Of a stretch of DNA of 64,000 bases, positions 12,101-35,477 are shown in pieces (the first letter of the stretch is position 1; each line of letters begins with the position of its first letter). Made by a program: the position numbers and the translations under genes. Under the pieces are notes generated by a model. The model had not been told where the DNA came from. It searched no databases and saw only the letters and a list, made by a program, of their open reading frames with translations. The DNA comes from Scleropages formosus. Its lineage: Eukaryota; Chordata; Actinopteri; Osteoglossiformes; Osteoglossidae. The stretch spans positions 11,513,501 to 11,577,500 of the forward strand of contig NC_041830.1 in NCBI RefSeq assembly GCF_900964775.1, in the 5' to 3' direction.

Positions 12101-14202
12101 ATCTACTGCCGTCAGCGTTCAAAACGCGGGGGAAAAAACACGAGTCGTAATTGCACGGGCCGCACTTGATTGTGTTTTTGTCACCACGTGCTGAGACTGG
12201 AATTCTCCTTCTGCTGTAATTTACCTGTGCGACTCACATACAAACCTGAAATATGCGCGGCGGGCAGTCCGATGCATAAAACAGGACAATCTGACCGCCA
12301 GAACTATGCTTTTGTTAGATAGAGTCTCCTAATTTGAAGGTCATGCAACCCCCCCCAAAGCACCGGCACTGCTTTGTGAGCTGAGGGACGAGTCAAAACA
12401 CGTCTTGGACCCTCTACCCTGAGGCCATCGCGTTCCCCACATGCAGATTTGTCAACAAAATTCCTGCTCTGCATCCGTGAGATGCAGAAGACTGCAAAGT
12501 CAAAGAGCGAGCCTTAGTCTCTAGTTGAGCATCCAGTTAACCAATGCAACTTGGGGTTCATTTATTTTTGCTCCTGCCCTACTTCCGTGTTTCTATTACA
12601 CGCATGATTTCCTTCCAACCAACACATGGAATTGCTCATTCCACACCTGTTACGTCAGATGTGAAAGACTGTTTCTCATTAAAAAACCATTTTGTGGTAA
12701 AGCTGAGGGACACGAGGGCTTCACATACTTTGAAGCAGCACTGTATTGTCAAAGTCAAATGTATTATCGCATTTATTCTTTGGAAGTCTTACAGGAACAA
12801 GGAGGCTGAGTAGAGGGTGAAGAAGGTGGTGTCCCATGAAAGTGCGGAATTGGTTGGTTCAACAGGAAGGTGTGTTTGCAGCCCTTACCATGAAAAAGCA
12901 CTAACCACTAAGGGTTCCTTCATTGTTGCTAAATCATCTCAATATGTCGTGTAAAGCTTCTCAGTTGCATCTTGTTGTGGTAAATGAATGGTTATCCTCT
13001 AAGGAAGTGTTGCTGAAATGTCTGAAATCTGCCTTTGCCAACTTACACCGCAGTTTCAGTAACTAATTTATGCTGCCTCAAAACACCTTGTGTCGCTGTA
13101 CGAGCTGTTGGCAATAAGGGATTTTCGTGCAATTTAGTGGGTGAAATGTCACATCATAGAAAAAAAATAAAAACCTTTTCACTTTTAGCAATATTTAAAT
13201 TGCTCACATATGCATTAATGTAGTCAACAATGGAGATTCTGCAAAAAAGCAATTTTTGTGCATCTACTTTCCTCTCTGTTCTCCTCTTTCTTGAGTTCTC
13301 CATGCTGATATTTTATTTCATCTTAGCAGTAATTAAATAGTATAATTAATATATTTTTCACTTATGACTGACACCACATGAGTGGGGATTACTCGGTTCT
13401 CTTGTGAATACTCTCAAAATGCTTAAGCCTTCTTCATTCCGAAATCAGCGATGCTCGTGGAAACACTCATTATAGGTGTGCAAAAGTATGCTGACTTCTT
13501 GATATTTGACATGTTTGATTATTTGGGAGTGATGCAAACGTCTCCTCTGGCTTTCCATAGGTCCCGTGACACACATGCAGACATTGACCACCAAACAGGC
13601 ACACGTTGCTGCCAGGTATTTGGAATTCTGGCCATCGGCGCTGTGGAGGTTCACGCTTCTGGTTACTCGCATTGGCGTTCCTCATCAGCGCAGGGCATTT
13701 CACAAACAGAGATTTGTATACAACTTCATGCAGCTGGTCCCTAGATTGGCCAAGATAGTTTAAACCGGTTTGGATTGGCACATGAGGGCCTGGCATGTGT
13801 TTACCAAACCAACGCTTTCGATAATTCACAAGCGCCTCATGCAACTCACAGGAAGCTCTTGATACATAGCAGTTTTGTCATTGTCTGATGTTACGCAAGT
13901 AACACACAGGCAAGTGTCTGGGTGAGGGTGATGTTTCTGCAAGGTTATGAAAGGAAAAGATTTTTCTCATCTATAAAAGGAAACAATTTAATCTGTAGTA
14001 CATTATGTAAATTCATTTAAGTATATTTACTGTATACAAACTACAGGATCACAAAATGTCTGAAAAATTTGAATTTTACTACATAGAGAGCAATGATGGT
14101 GTTTCACAGCTCCTGGGTTGTGGATTTAAATCTGATTCAGGGTGTATGGAGTTTGCATGCCCTCCCTGTGTTTGTGCAGATTTCCTCCTGCAGTCCAGAG
14201 AC
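9167..14202. other. 5 kb intergenic stretch without a recognised gene
   Basis: No coding exon with family resemblance was found on either strand. Two small peptides near 10206-10262 and 10471-10553 were considered and rejected. Base composition shifts between AT-rich (9.3-9.9 and 12.9-13.4 kb) and more GC-rich (9.9-10.5, 11.9-12.3 kb) blocks. No large repeat was recognised. Confidence 0.4.
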
Positions 14203-14567
14203 ATTTGCATTTATTCACTTAGCAGATGCTTTTCTCCAAAGCAACTTCCAAGGAACTCTATGTAGTGTTACCAGCCCACACACCATATTCACCAAGGTGA
14301 CTTACACTGCTAGATACACTACTTACACTGGGTCACTCATCCATGCATCAGTGGAACACACTCACTCTGTCACCCACACATTATGGGTGAACCTGAACAG
14401 CATATCTTTGGACTGTGGGAGGAAACCAGAGCACCCAGAGGAAACCCACACAGACACAGGGAGAACATGCAAACTCCACACAGACTCAGCAGGAATTGAA
14501 CCCACATTCTCTCATACCACCCAGGCACTGTAAGACAGCAGTGCTACTCGCTGTGCCACCATGCCAG
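14203..14567 (-). repeat. V-SINE-like element, near full length, reverse orientation
   Basis: Read on minus it starts with a tRNA-like GGTGGCACAGCGAGTAGCA head and continues through the conserved core (TTTCCTC, GGTGCTC and GTTTGCATGTTCTCC-type phrases). It ends in TTGCTTTGGAGAAAAGCATC TGCTAA plus AATAAATGCAAATG. The last segment is the LINE-type tail also found at about 25.0, 31.5 and 38.7 kb. Membership of the V-SINE superfamily is from memory. Confidence 0.65.
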
Positions 14568-14607
14568 CCATCTGTTTCATGTAAAGTGATGACATTAAAG
14601 TGTCTGT

Positions 14608-14611
<4 letters not shown>

Positions 14612-14683
<72 letters not shown>
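14612..14683 (+). repeat. (GT)n microsatellite followed by old SINE family-1 3' remnant
   Basis: A (GT)36 run. The following bases to about 14790 (CTTGTGATGAACTGGTGTCC, CCTTCTAGGTTAGGCTCC) resemble the 3' half of SINE family 1. Confidence 0.8.
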
Positions 14684-14684
<1 letters not shown>

Positions 14685-14949
14685 CTGCCTTGTGATGAAC
14701 TGGTGTCCCATCAAGGGTGTACCTTGACTCATGCCCTATCCTTCTAGGTTAGGCTCCAGACCACTGTGACTCTGTATGTAAAGTAGTAGCAATAATGAAT
14801 TGATAAATATTCTTATGAAAATGTTTTACTATAACAAACAGATGTGGATGCAACAATATCTTCAATCCACTATGATCCTATGCTGTAAAACAATAAAGCA
14901 TGAAAAACCCCAAGGGGGTGAATACTTTTAGTAGGTACTATATATGCAC

Positions 14950-15185
14950 ACATATTCCAAACAGCCATATTAATGAGTCCAACATCATCTGCTATGATTA
15001 CTTATGTATTTGCTATTTGAATGTCACTTCTATAGGCAGCTGCTTGAGGGATGTGAACCAGTAACATGATGGGATCAAACAAACAGGTTATGTTTGGATA
15101 AACCCGTGCTTGTGTCTAAACCTCTTTGTCTTGTTGATGCACATATGTTTACTCTGAGTTGTACTTCCCTTTGCAGAAAAATATC
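14950..15185 (+). repeat. LINE 3'-UTR fragment (L2/Rex1-like family)
   Basis: It contains TATTTGCTATTTGAATGTCA, GAGGGATGTGAACCAGTAAC and TTTACTCTGAGTTGTACTTC in order. The same ordered blocks occur after a reverse-transcriptase C-terminal-like segment at 55435-55830 and, reversed, at 44.2-44.6 and 38.2-38.9 kb. Only the non-coding 3' part is present. Confidence 0.6.
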
Positions 15186-15205
15186 TTTCAAATGAATTAC
15201 TGGCA

Positions 15206-15228
15206 TATGGGACAAGCGGTTCAGAAAA

Positions 15229-15262
<34 letters not shown>

Positions 15263-15267
15263 TGTAA
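15206..15267 (+). repeat. SINE family 1, 3' stub with TG tail
   Basis: Only TATGGGACAAGCGGTTCAG and the (TG)n tail remain. A similar 3' stub, reversed, is near 59484-59526. Such 5'-truncated stubs suggest that reverse transcription starts at this end. Confidence 0.65.
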
Positions 15268-15386
15268 ACAACAGGTCTTTGCACAGCATAACAGGTTGCA
15301 AAATGGTTGAGGTTGGTGTTTTATAACGATAGATCTGCTGCTTCGAGAAACTCTGCTCTTGTTCAATAGTCAGTAACTTCCTACCA

Positions 15387-15780
15387 TCACTTTTCCTTCA
15401 ACACCTTGTCAACATACGCTGTGACAAAGAATACAGTCATGTGCCGCTTGATTTCATCTTCACTAATGCAGCTGGGGGTGCTGAGATATTTAGAGAAGGC
15501 TGCAATGTCATCATCGTTAAACTTAGATTTGTACAGTGTGGAGTAATAGTTGTAACAAAAGTTGGAAATTTCTTCTGGGCTGTTGGTGACACTTCTCTCA
15601 ACGTTCCGCTGAGAAATAGAATTAAGTTTAGCTTGTGCCTTCTCAAGCTTGAAGAAAGATGCAGACATTTGCTCCCCGTACTCCAGCCGCTTCTGTCGAG
15701 ACGTTTTGAAAACTGACTCTGCTCTCGTTCTGTACACGTCGTCCTATTTACTCCGTAGTTCAGTTAACCTCTCCTCTTCC
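15387..15780 (-). repeat. LINE ORF2 fragment (L1/Tx1-type linker region)
   Basis: A minus-strand open frame of about 116 residues contains KLNSISQRNVERSVTNSPEE, then FCYNYYSTLYKS, then FSKYLSTPSCISEDE. This arrangement (a KL..I segment, an 'I..FY..LY' segment and a short acidic stretch) is typical of the region between endonuclease and reverse transcriptase in L1-like LINEs. Catalytic domains are absent, so it is a dead fragment. Its 5' side is interrupted by SINE family 1 at 15788. Confidence 0.6.
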
Positions 15781-15787
15781 GATAAAC

Positions 15788-15988
15788 TCACACACACACA
15801 TATGCGCGTCGTCCGGGTCGCGGCGAACCGGAGCCTAACCCGGCAACACAGGGTGCAAGGCTGGAGGGGGAGGGGACGCGCCCAGGACGGGATGCCAGTC
15901 CATCACAAGGCATCCCAAGCGGGACTTGAACCCCGGACCCGCCAGAGAGCGGGACCCAGCCAAGCCCGCTGTGCCACCGTAACTCCCC
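15788..15988 (-). repeat. SINE family 1, reverse orientation
   Basis: On minus it reads from GGGGAGTTACGGTGGCACAGC through TTCAAGTCCCGC to a (TG)n tail. It lies immediately upstream of the gene A promoter and within the LINE fragment region. Confidence 0.8.
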
Positions 15989-16059
15989 ATCGCCTGTAAT
16001 TCAAAAGAGTAAAAAAAACTTTCAACAGTGATTTCCTTCCTCCACTTTCAACATGTTAT

Positions 16060-16153
16060 TAAGGAAGTTTCTCAACATACTTTTTGTTTAAGGTATATAA
16101 GACAGAGGGTCTCCTGAACACGATAGAAAGACACAACAAGCTGGTGCGAAGAA
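16060..16153 (+). promoter_or_regulatory. Gene A promoter: TATA box, no AP-1 site
   Basis: TATATAA at 16094-16100, 54 bp before the ATG, is in the same context (TTTAAGGTATATAAGA) as in genes B and C. The stretch where B and C carry GAGTGATGACTCAGTAGGAT is missing here. The alignment passes from ATGTTATTAAG directly to GAAGTTTCTCAACAT. An ETS/PEA3-like AGGAAG spans about 16059-16064. Confidence 0.7.
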
Positions 16154-19016
<2,863 letters not shown>

Positions 19017-19162
19017 GCTACACTTTTTGGGTGGGAAAGAGAAACCAGTCACAAGTCCCTCCAGTTTTATATTCTTTTTTTTTTTGGTTTTCATTGCCTT
19101 TTAAGCTTTTTCTGAATGTAATCGTGCACTTTATAACTGGGATAAAAGAAGGCTCACATATG

Positions 19163-19168
19163 AATAAA
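19163..19168 (+). terminator. Poly(A) signal of gene A
   Basis: AATAAA lies about 150 bp after the gene A stop codon, a normal spacing for a short 3' UTR. Confidence 0.6.
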
Positions 19169-19169
19169 T

Positions 19170-20394
19170 CTATTGCATTAAAGTTTTGCCTTAGACTCAA
19201 CCAAGGGTGTTTCTATTCCCCTCTTCACTTTGTGGCAATCAGGATATGAAAGCACAGTCATGCTTTGGAGGGTATGTAATTATATTTTCATAAAAGATAC
19301 ATTCAATGAAAAACACTTGATAAAGAAAGAAATAAAATACTGTACTACACCACTATGTTACAGAAATGGTATCAGAGAGTAATTCATGGATAACATCAGC
19401 CCAATTTATCAATCAATAAATTAATGATAATCTGGTCAAAGCCATTCAAAGATTGGACACTATTTCCAGTATAATTTGAATGACTGAAATTTTACAGCTA
19501 AAATTACATATTAATACTGAACTAGGTTTTAAGGAGATTCTTATACTTATACCTTCTAATTTATTCAAAGGTAAAACACAAAGAATTTTCTTGTTGAAAA
19601 TGCAGAAAAAAAGCTTTTAAAACATGAATAAACATGTTTAATGGACGTGAGACAGGGGACGCTGTTAGTTTTTGCTCACATGCAGAACAGAAAACAAGTA
19701 AACTTTAAACTCATGATTACTTGTATAAATCATATCAGAAAAGAAAAAAACACCACTTTGATAACTGCTCCCAGGGATGTTGCCTGAGAAACTTCACGTA
19801 GGTTATCCCTTAATGACAAATCCATGTCTCACTTCCCTAATTACAAAATAAGGTTTTGACATGAGACCAAGCAACAGTCACACTATTAATGTGGTTTATA
19901 CAGTTAAATTAATTAAGTAATTCAGATATCACTGCATTATTCATTTGTTTTCCTAAATATGCCTAGTATTGCTATTATTACAGAAAGGTTGAGTGCAGCT
20001 GATACCGTGAGAAAAATCAACAAGTGTTTATCAAAATGGTAAGGGGAATATTTATGAATTTAGATAAACTAAAAACCTACAGGGAAAACATGGAACACTA
20101 CAAGCTGCAAATCGCTTAAAGAATGTGCCTTCTGACAGTTTCCTGATGTTTATTGGTGAAAACTCAAAGTAAAGTTGAGTTTTTTTCAAAAAACACAACT
20201 ATGAAACTGTATTCATTAAACTAAATTCATCATACAACCATTTCAAATGCTAAGAAAAACACAAGTATTAATGGTGCATACTGCAGTTTTTCTTCAACAG
20301 ATGATTCATATATGAGGATAAAAAATGAAGTGAATAATAAGTTTGAAAAGATGTTTTAACTACTCTTTGAAGATGTGTTTCCACACTCTGCTTT
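19170..20394. other. A-B intergenic spacer with an upstream block shared with gene C
   Basis: No gene. Around 19650-19870 there are phrases that recur in order before gene C (26380-26640), such as TTGCTCA(C)ATG with GGAACA/AGAACA and CTCACTTCCCT(A/G)ATT. The tandem duplication that made B and C therefore included several hundred bp of upstream DNA, now much diverged. Confidence 0.5.
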
Positions 20395-20409
20395 CAACAT
20401 GTAATAAAG

Positions 20410-20513
20410 AGAGTGATGACTCAGTAGGATGTTGCTCAACATGCCGTGTTTAAGGTATATAAGAGACAGGGTCTCTTGAACATGACAGTAAAACACAACA
20501 GCCTGACGAGGAG
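20410..20513 (+). promoter_or_regulatory. Gene B promoter: AP-1 site and TATA box
   Basis: TGACTCA (consensus AP-1/TRE) at 20417-20423 and TATATAA at 20456-20462, with the ATG at 20514. An AP-1 site just upstream of TATA is the classical arrangement of inducible vertebrate MMP promoters. The segment is almost identical to the gene C promoter. Confidence 0.8.
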
Positions 20514-23608
<3,095 letters not shown>

Positions 23609-23907
23609 ACCTCATATTTCTGTGGAAAATAGAAAAGAAAACCAGCAACTGTCAACTCTCTTCATTTTAAATTAATATTTATTGTTAACATGATTGTAAT
23701 GTAATAGTGCACTGCACATCTGGGGTGATAACAAGGCCCCAACATGAAAACTTCATTGTATTAATGTTTTGTCCTCACTTTTTTGCTATTATTAAATATT
23801 TAATTCTTCTTTACTGTTTTTGCCATTTTATTATGAAAATTAGGCTTTATCATTTAATATATAAACATGAAACTGTTTTACATAATGTGCAGTAGTGATT
23901 TTTCAGA

Positions 23908-23913
23908 AATAAA
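23908..23913 (+). terminator. Poly(A) signal of gene B
   Basis: AATAAA about 300 bp after the gene B stop. The 3' flank differs from that of gene C, so the near-identity between B and C ends close to the last exon. Confidence 0.5.
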
Positions 23914-24157
23914 CAAGAAAAATGTTTCATACATTTCAGTTTGCTGTGCTTCTTCACTTGGATTCAAGGTATATCAGTAGAACGACTGCATTTGCTTATG
24001 GATGGAAGTATGAGGCAATATATGATTAGAGAACATAGACTCACATTAGAGTTCAGAATGGTAATTTATGAGTACCTCACCTTAGGTGGTAGCTTGATAT
24101 ACAAGACTACAAATGGACCTTAACCCTAGAAGGGATTCTGATTACATGTCCACCCTT

Positions 24158-24344
24158 AGGAGGACCCAGTGGTACAGGTGGCTTTGCAGGGTCCCGCTCT
24201 GTGGTGGGTCTGGGATTTGAGTCCTGCTTTGGGTGTCCTGCAGCGGACTGGTGTGTCCCCTCCCCCTGTGTTGCCAGGTTACGCTCCAGTTTGCTATGAC
24301 CCCACTCAGGGCAGGTGATTTTCAACAGTGTGTGTGTGTGTGTG
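24158..24344 (+). repeat. SINE family 1, internally shortened
   Basis: Family-1 head, B-box-like GGGATTTGAGTCC and TG tail, with about 20 bp missing between GGACTGGTGT and GTCCCC. A TGTCCACC(C)TT phrase on both sides may be the target duplication. Confidence 0.7.
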
Positions 24345-24892
24345 TCCACCTTTATTGCCAGAGATAAACTGACACATCCGTCCCAGCTCCAAAAGGTGTG
24401 CTGTCTACACCTTTACCCTAAAGGATATGCTCTACTAGTCATCAGCAACAGAAATCCTGTTTTCAAAGTTCTTCACACAGTCAGTTAAGCTGGCAAGTTT
24501 GGTGTCTATAGCCAGGGCAGAAGCTTCTTTCGTTTCACACTACCATTCGTGAGCTCTGCTTTGGTACCGTTCCTTTGGTCGGAAATGTCTGTTACAACAC
24601 ACCTTTGGGCTGATATGTTTTCACCCATGCGGCAAAGTCTTCATTTGAACTGTTAGGACTGCCAGTAGAAGCAGAAGCTCAATTAGCCATTTCTTCGGTG
24701 TGTCTGTTAACAACAGCTCTGGACTGTGGGCCCTGAGTAGATTTATTTCCCACAGCTCCTTCTTTAACTCCTTTGTTTTTCCAGGAGTGTGTTATAGACA
24801 AAATTCCGTATTCCCTGTCGTCTTCATTGCTAGACGTGGCAAAATCTAGCAATTATATCTTATTTGTATCTTATATAATATATGTTATTGCA
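24345..24892. other. B-C intergenic spacer, first part, no gene seen
   Basis: No repeat or exon recognised in this stretch. Confidence 0.35.
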
Positions 24893-25018
24893 AGTAATGT
24901 ATCAAGCAGTGTAAGTCACCTTGGTGAATAAGGTGTGGATTGATAACACTACATAGAGTTCATTGGAAGTCGCTTTGGAGAAAAGCGATTGCTAAATGAA
25001 TAAATGTAAAATGTAATT
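24893..25018 (+). repeat. V-SINE-like 3' fragment
   Basis: Contains GTGGATTGATAACACTACAT, then AGTCGCTTTGGAGAAAAGCG and AATGAATAAATGTAAAATG, the same 3' end as the elements at 31217 and 14203. Confidence 0.65.
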
Positions 25019-25703
25019 TAAATGGATGTAAATCAATATAATGCAAAAAAAATCTAGATTGAAGGTATATGGATTAGAGAGAAAATTTTATTGATCGAAG
25101 GCTGTATGACCAGCTACCTGAGTGCTTTTTTTTAAAGAAACTAAAGCGACAAGTACATCATGTTTTTCACAGGACACTGTCAATAAATTGCAGCCTGAAA
25201 GTGTTTCATAATTATGTCTGTTGAGGGATAAAACTCTGTCAGTCAGAAAACTGTCTAAATGAAGTGACAAAGTCTGTCTGGAAGTCATTTCTAGAAGGTA
25301 ATCACAGAAATAATCCTCACGAAGGAGAAATAAGTATTTTAAATCTTTAGTGAATGATTTACATTCATTTGTCCATGTCTATATTTGCCACAATATTGCA
25401 TCTGCAATAATGGCAATTTTGTTCATTTTTGTGTGTGAAAGTTAAACTAACAGGAAAGTGGCAGTACAATACGATTGCAATTTTGTGGACTAATTTAGCA
25501 ATGATAGCAATTTTTTTTAGTTTTTTCATGAAAACTGCTGAAAAAGTGAAACAACTTGAATTAATCTGAGCCCTAACCCTAACCGATGTAAAAAATCCTG
25601 CTGAATAACCCAAAGGTAGCTAATTAGGTGAAGTAACTAAAACGTAAATGTAAATATAGTTTACAAAAATAAATATTATTTTTCATTTCATTGTTATTAT
25701 TTA
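25019..25703. other. B-C intergenic spacer, middle part, no gene seen
   Basis: AT-rich. An imperfect internal repetition of GGCAATTTTG/GCAATTTTG phrases occurs at 25412-25512, with no known family. Confidence 0.35.
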
Positions 25704-25899
25704 GAGGGTGCGGTGGCGCAGTGGGTTGGACCGCAGTCCTGCTTTCCGGTGGGTCTGGGTTCGAGTCCCGCTTGGGGTGCCTTGCGGCGGACTGGCGTCC
25801 CGTCCTGGGTGTGTCTCCTTCCCCCTCCGGCCTTACGCCCTGTGTTGCCGGGTAGGCTCCGGTTCCCCGTGACCCCGTATGGGACAAGCGGTTCTGAAA

Positions 25900-25931
<32 letters not shown>
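25704..25931 (+). repeat. SINE family 1, young copy with perfect target duplication
   Basis: Complete body with TGGCGCAGTGGG and GGTTCGAGTCC, ending in TG tail. The 11-bp repeat GTTATTATTTA is at 25693-25703 and 25932-25942. Confidence 0.9.
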
Positions 25932-25937
<6 letters not shown>

Positions 25938-26119
25938 ATTTAACGTGTACTGTAATTTAATTCATTTTCATCTTATGTATTAATTAATAATTTTATTTCA
26001 TTTAAAAAGTAAAAAAGTACACCAAATAGATAAGACAGCAAGAGAAATTAAGAGGAAAATATAAAAATTCAAATTCTTATGTTCAGTCCTGAAACAATAA
26101 TATTTTAGTGTTTCTTTGA

Positions 26120-26147
26120 TATAATAATAATAATAATAATAATAATG
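26120..26147 (+). repeat. (ATA)n trinucleotide microsatellite
   Basis: Nine uninterrupted ATA/TAA units. Confidence 0.85.
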
Positions 26148-27285
26148 ATTAAAAGTATTTGAAGACAGCACACTGTAGAAATGTACTTGTAAAATTAACA
26201 CAATTACATACAAATTGTCATCAACTGGCATTTTGATGGATCCTTATCTATGGACCTTAGAGCGTATCCTTACAGTTTTCCACGAGTACAACATGCTGGC
26301 TGTTTTTAAAAATCCTTAAGAGAAAAATACTTTGAGAACATGAGTAGACAGGTTTTATAGAACGTGACACAAAAGGAGCCATGAGTTATTGCTCATGTGT
26401 GGAACATAAAACAGGTGAAGCATCTCATTTTTACGTTGTGGCTTCCTGCGAAAATCATTTAAACTGAATGAGAACTCATGCTTTAGATGTTTTTACTCAT
26501 CTAATGTGATGTATGGAAAAAAAAAAGACATCTTTTTGATACCCAGTTGGAGTGGCGTTACCTGTGACAGGAAAGAAACCTTTAAATGACGAATACATGC
26601 CTCACTTCCCTGATTGCATAAGAAAGCATTTAACGTTTCATGTTGTCGTTGTTGTTATTATTGCTGTTTTCATTATACACACTGGGTGAGAGACAATTGT
26701 TGAAGATTTAAACAAAACCAAACTATTAAAAGCTGAGATAAGACAACACAAATTTTTAACAAAACTATCACTAAAAACACATTAAGGTTGACAGCTCAGT
26801 GATACTGTGACAAAAATCACAGAAGAGCAGATGAAAAAAATTGTGACACTGTGAAACAGTCATGAATTATGCATTTTAAAGGGTAAATAAATTGAACAGA
26901 ATTTAAATTGACTAAAGAACCAAGAGGTATACAAACAAAAGCAGAACAGGTAGCAATGTGCTTTACAACTTTTTAGGTTAGTGATTGGAATCCCATGAGA
27001 AACCTTGCTGATGTGTATTAGCAAATAACCAGGTATAAGTGAGATATCCTCAAAAATCAGCTTATTTTACATAAACACATAATTAATTAACTTTACAGTA
27101 TGTATATAAACACATTAAGCAAGAAATAATTTTGTACACAAAGACAAGCAGGCATTGTTGCTCTTGTTCATATATATTAGATTCACATACATCAGTACAA
27201 ATAGAATGGGGAAAATTATTATAAGGAAATTATTACAAATGCACCACAATGATTTCCTGTCTTGTTTTAACATGTAATAAAGAGA
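26148..27285. other. B-C spacer, last part, upstream of gene C
   Basis: No gene. Around 26380-26640 it aligns in order, though weakly, with the region before gene B (see 19170-20394), including CTCACTTCCCT followed by an AT-rich run. Confidence 0.4.
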
Positions 27286-27386
27286 GTGATGACTCAGTAG
27301 GATGTTGCTCAACATGCTGTGTTTAAGGTATATAAGAGACAGGGTCTCTTGAACATGACAGTAAAACACAACAGCCTGACGAGGAG
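27286..27386 (+). promoter_or_regulatory. Gene C promoter: AP-1 site and TATA box
   Basis: TGACTCA at 27290-27296 and TATATAA at 27329-27335, ATG at 27387. It differs from the gene B promoter at only about one base over roughly 100 bp. Confidence 0.8.
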
Positions 27387-30356
<2,970 letters not shown>

Positions 30357-30490
30357 ATTTCATTTCTGTTTGGGCAGCAGAGAAGAAAAATGAACAACTA
30401 GAACCTTGCTCCATTTTCAGATTTATTTTTTATTTTTTAAATTTTTTTTTATTTTAAACATGTTTGCAATTAGCAGTGCACTGTATAAGA

Positions 30491-30719
30491 GGGGGGGTGC
30501 GGTGGCGCAGTGGGTTGGACCGCAGTCCTGCTCTCCAGTGGGTCTGGGGTTCAAGTCCCGCTTGGGGTGCCTTGCGGCGGACTGGCGTCCCGTCCTGGGT
30601 GTGTCCCCTTCCCCCTCCGGCCTTACGCCCTGTGTTGCCGGGTAGGCTCCGGTTCCCCGTGACCCCGTAAGGGACAAGCGGTTCTGAAAATGTATGTGTG
30701 TGTGTGTGTGTGTGTGTGT
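30491..30719 (+). repeat. SINE family 1 in the presumed 3' UTR of gene C
   Basis: Complete family-1 body and TG tail, 134 bp after the gene C stop and before the first good poly(A) signal. It would be transcribed as part of the gene C messenger. Confidence 0.88.
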
Positions 30720-30910
30720 ATAATTGGGTTGAAATGAAGACCCCAATGTGAAAAGATGTAACATGAATGTATTCTTCACCATATTTCACTTCTTTTAAAT
30801 ATCTGATAGGTGAATTCAACATATTTATGAATGTACATTTTGTCAGTAAATTATGAAAAATCAGGCTATATAATTTAATTTTAAACTACGTTAAATGTTT
30901 TTTTTTCCAA

Positions 30911-30916
30911 AATAAA
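30911..30916 (+). terminator. Poly(A) signal of gene C
   Basis: AATAAA, 555 bp after the stop codon. I see no earlier AATAAA, so the SINE would fall inside the 3' UTR. Confidence 0.45.
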
Positions 30917-31216
30917 CATTGAAATTTAAACAAGTTTGCTTTGCTTTTTCCCTTTTCTACATGGTGTGATAAGGCATACTGGCTTTAGATGAAACTGTAG
31001 GTGTTAGCTTCTTTTTTATATTTTTCATTAAAATTTGAATACTTTTAAAAGGTTCTTTCTTAAACCATACACCGCCTTTCAGACAGTGATGTTTAAATAG
31101 CTAGTATGTCAAAACTAAGAGAGCAAGAAAGAGAGTAAAACATATTTAATATATATATCTTTCATAAATTACTTCTTATACTAATGCAGGGTTAGGGTAA
31201 TAACAAAGGAGTAAGT

Positions 31217-31492
31217 CATTGGGGCAGCATGGTGGCACAGCGAGTAGCATTGCTGTTTCAGAGCACACGGGTGATGCGAGAGAATGTGTGTTTGATCCCC
31301 TGCTGGAGTTTGCACGTTCTCCCTGTGTCTGCGTGGGTTTCCTCCCACAGTTCAAAGACATGCTGCTGAGGACGTATCCATAGTGAGAGAGTGTGATACT
31401 GTGGTGAATAAGGTGTGTGGGCTGATAACACTACATAGAGTTCATTGGAAGTCACTTTGGAGAAAAGCATCTGCTAAATAAATAAATATAAT
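31217..31492 (+). repeat. V-SINE-like element, near full length
   Basis: GGGGCAGCATGGTGGCACAG head, core with TTTGCACGTTCTCCCTGTG and GGGTTTCCTCCCACAG, and tail CACTTTGGAGAAAAGCATCT GCTAAATAAATAAATATAA. It lies between genes C and D. Confidence 0.7.
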
Positions 31493-31690
31493 CAACACCA
31501 GACACAAAATGTAAACACTGTAGAAGTGAGTTCACTTCAGGGTGACTATCTGTCCTATTCTGTTTGGGTTCATTTTACCCCCATCTAGTGGGTAATCACA
31601 GGCTGCTCGCACTGTACCAAACAGCAATTTTCGAAGTGTCATTCTAGAAAATTAGGAAAATCCAATTAAAACTAAATTTTAAAAATGTAT
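31493..31690 (+). repeat. Dispersed DNA-element-like repeat (copy ii)
   Basis: AACACCAGACACAAAATGTA, AACACTGTAGAAGTGAGTTC, CTATTCTGTTTGGGTTCATT and TTACCCCCATCTAGTGGG match the same ordered blocks at 60.1 and 62.6 kb. The CTCF-like core here is CCACTAGATGG read on minus. Confidence 0.5.
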
Positions 31691-31938
31691 GAATTTCTGA
31701 AAATTTCAAGTAGTGCATAGAAAGGACTGAGCACATAAACTGTGAAACTTGCGCTGACAAAGGGTTGAAAACGTCTTTTCTGTTCCATGTTGATCCAGAA
31801 CGACATGTTTTGTGTGACTGCTTCTGAATGCACTTATGATGTAACGCTGCTGTTGTATATAAAATAAATGCAACTGAATTCTTAAAGGGAAGTTGTCCAT
31901 GTGAAGAAAGTACCAGATAAAGACTTCAAATACAAAGT

Positions 31939-31944
31939 TTTATT
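31939..31944 (-). terminator. Poly(A) signal of gene D
   Basis: AATAAA on the minus strand, about 300 bp beyond the gene D stop. A second TTTATT lies close by. Confidence 0.45.
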
Positions 31945-32247
31945 TAAATAAGTTTATTTAAATATTATGTCTCCAAGAACAAAATATTCAAGCACACCAC
32001 AATAAATGATTAATTTTTTTAACATATAACATGTAACATACAAGTAATTGAGCAATATCTCTGTCTCAATGCAGACATAATTTACAATGATTAAACTGAA
32101 AATAAATACTTTAAATACATTCTACTCCTAGTGAGTTGTCCAAGAAATGAGGTTCCAGAAAGAATTTTCATACTAAAGACCAATCTCTCGCAGATGCCAG
32201 ATGATGGCTTGCATCTCGGTCAGCTGGACACGTCAAGTGGAATTGGC

Positions 32248-35477
<3,230 letters not shown>

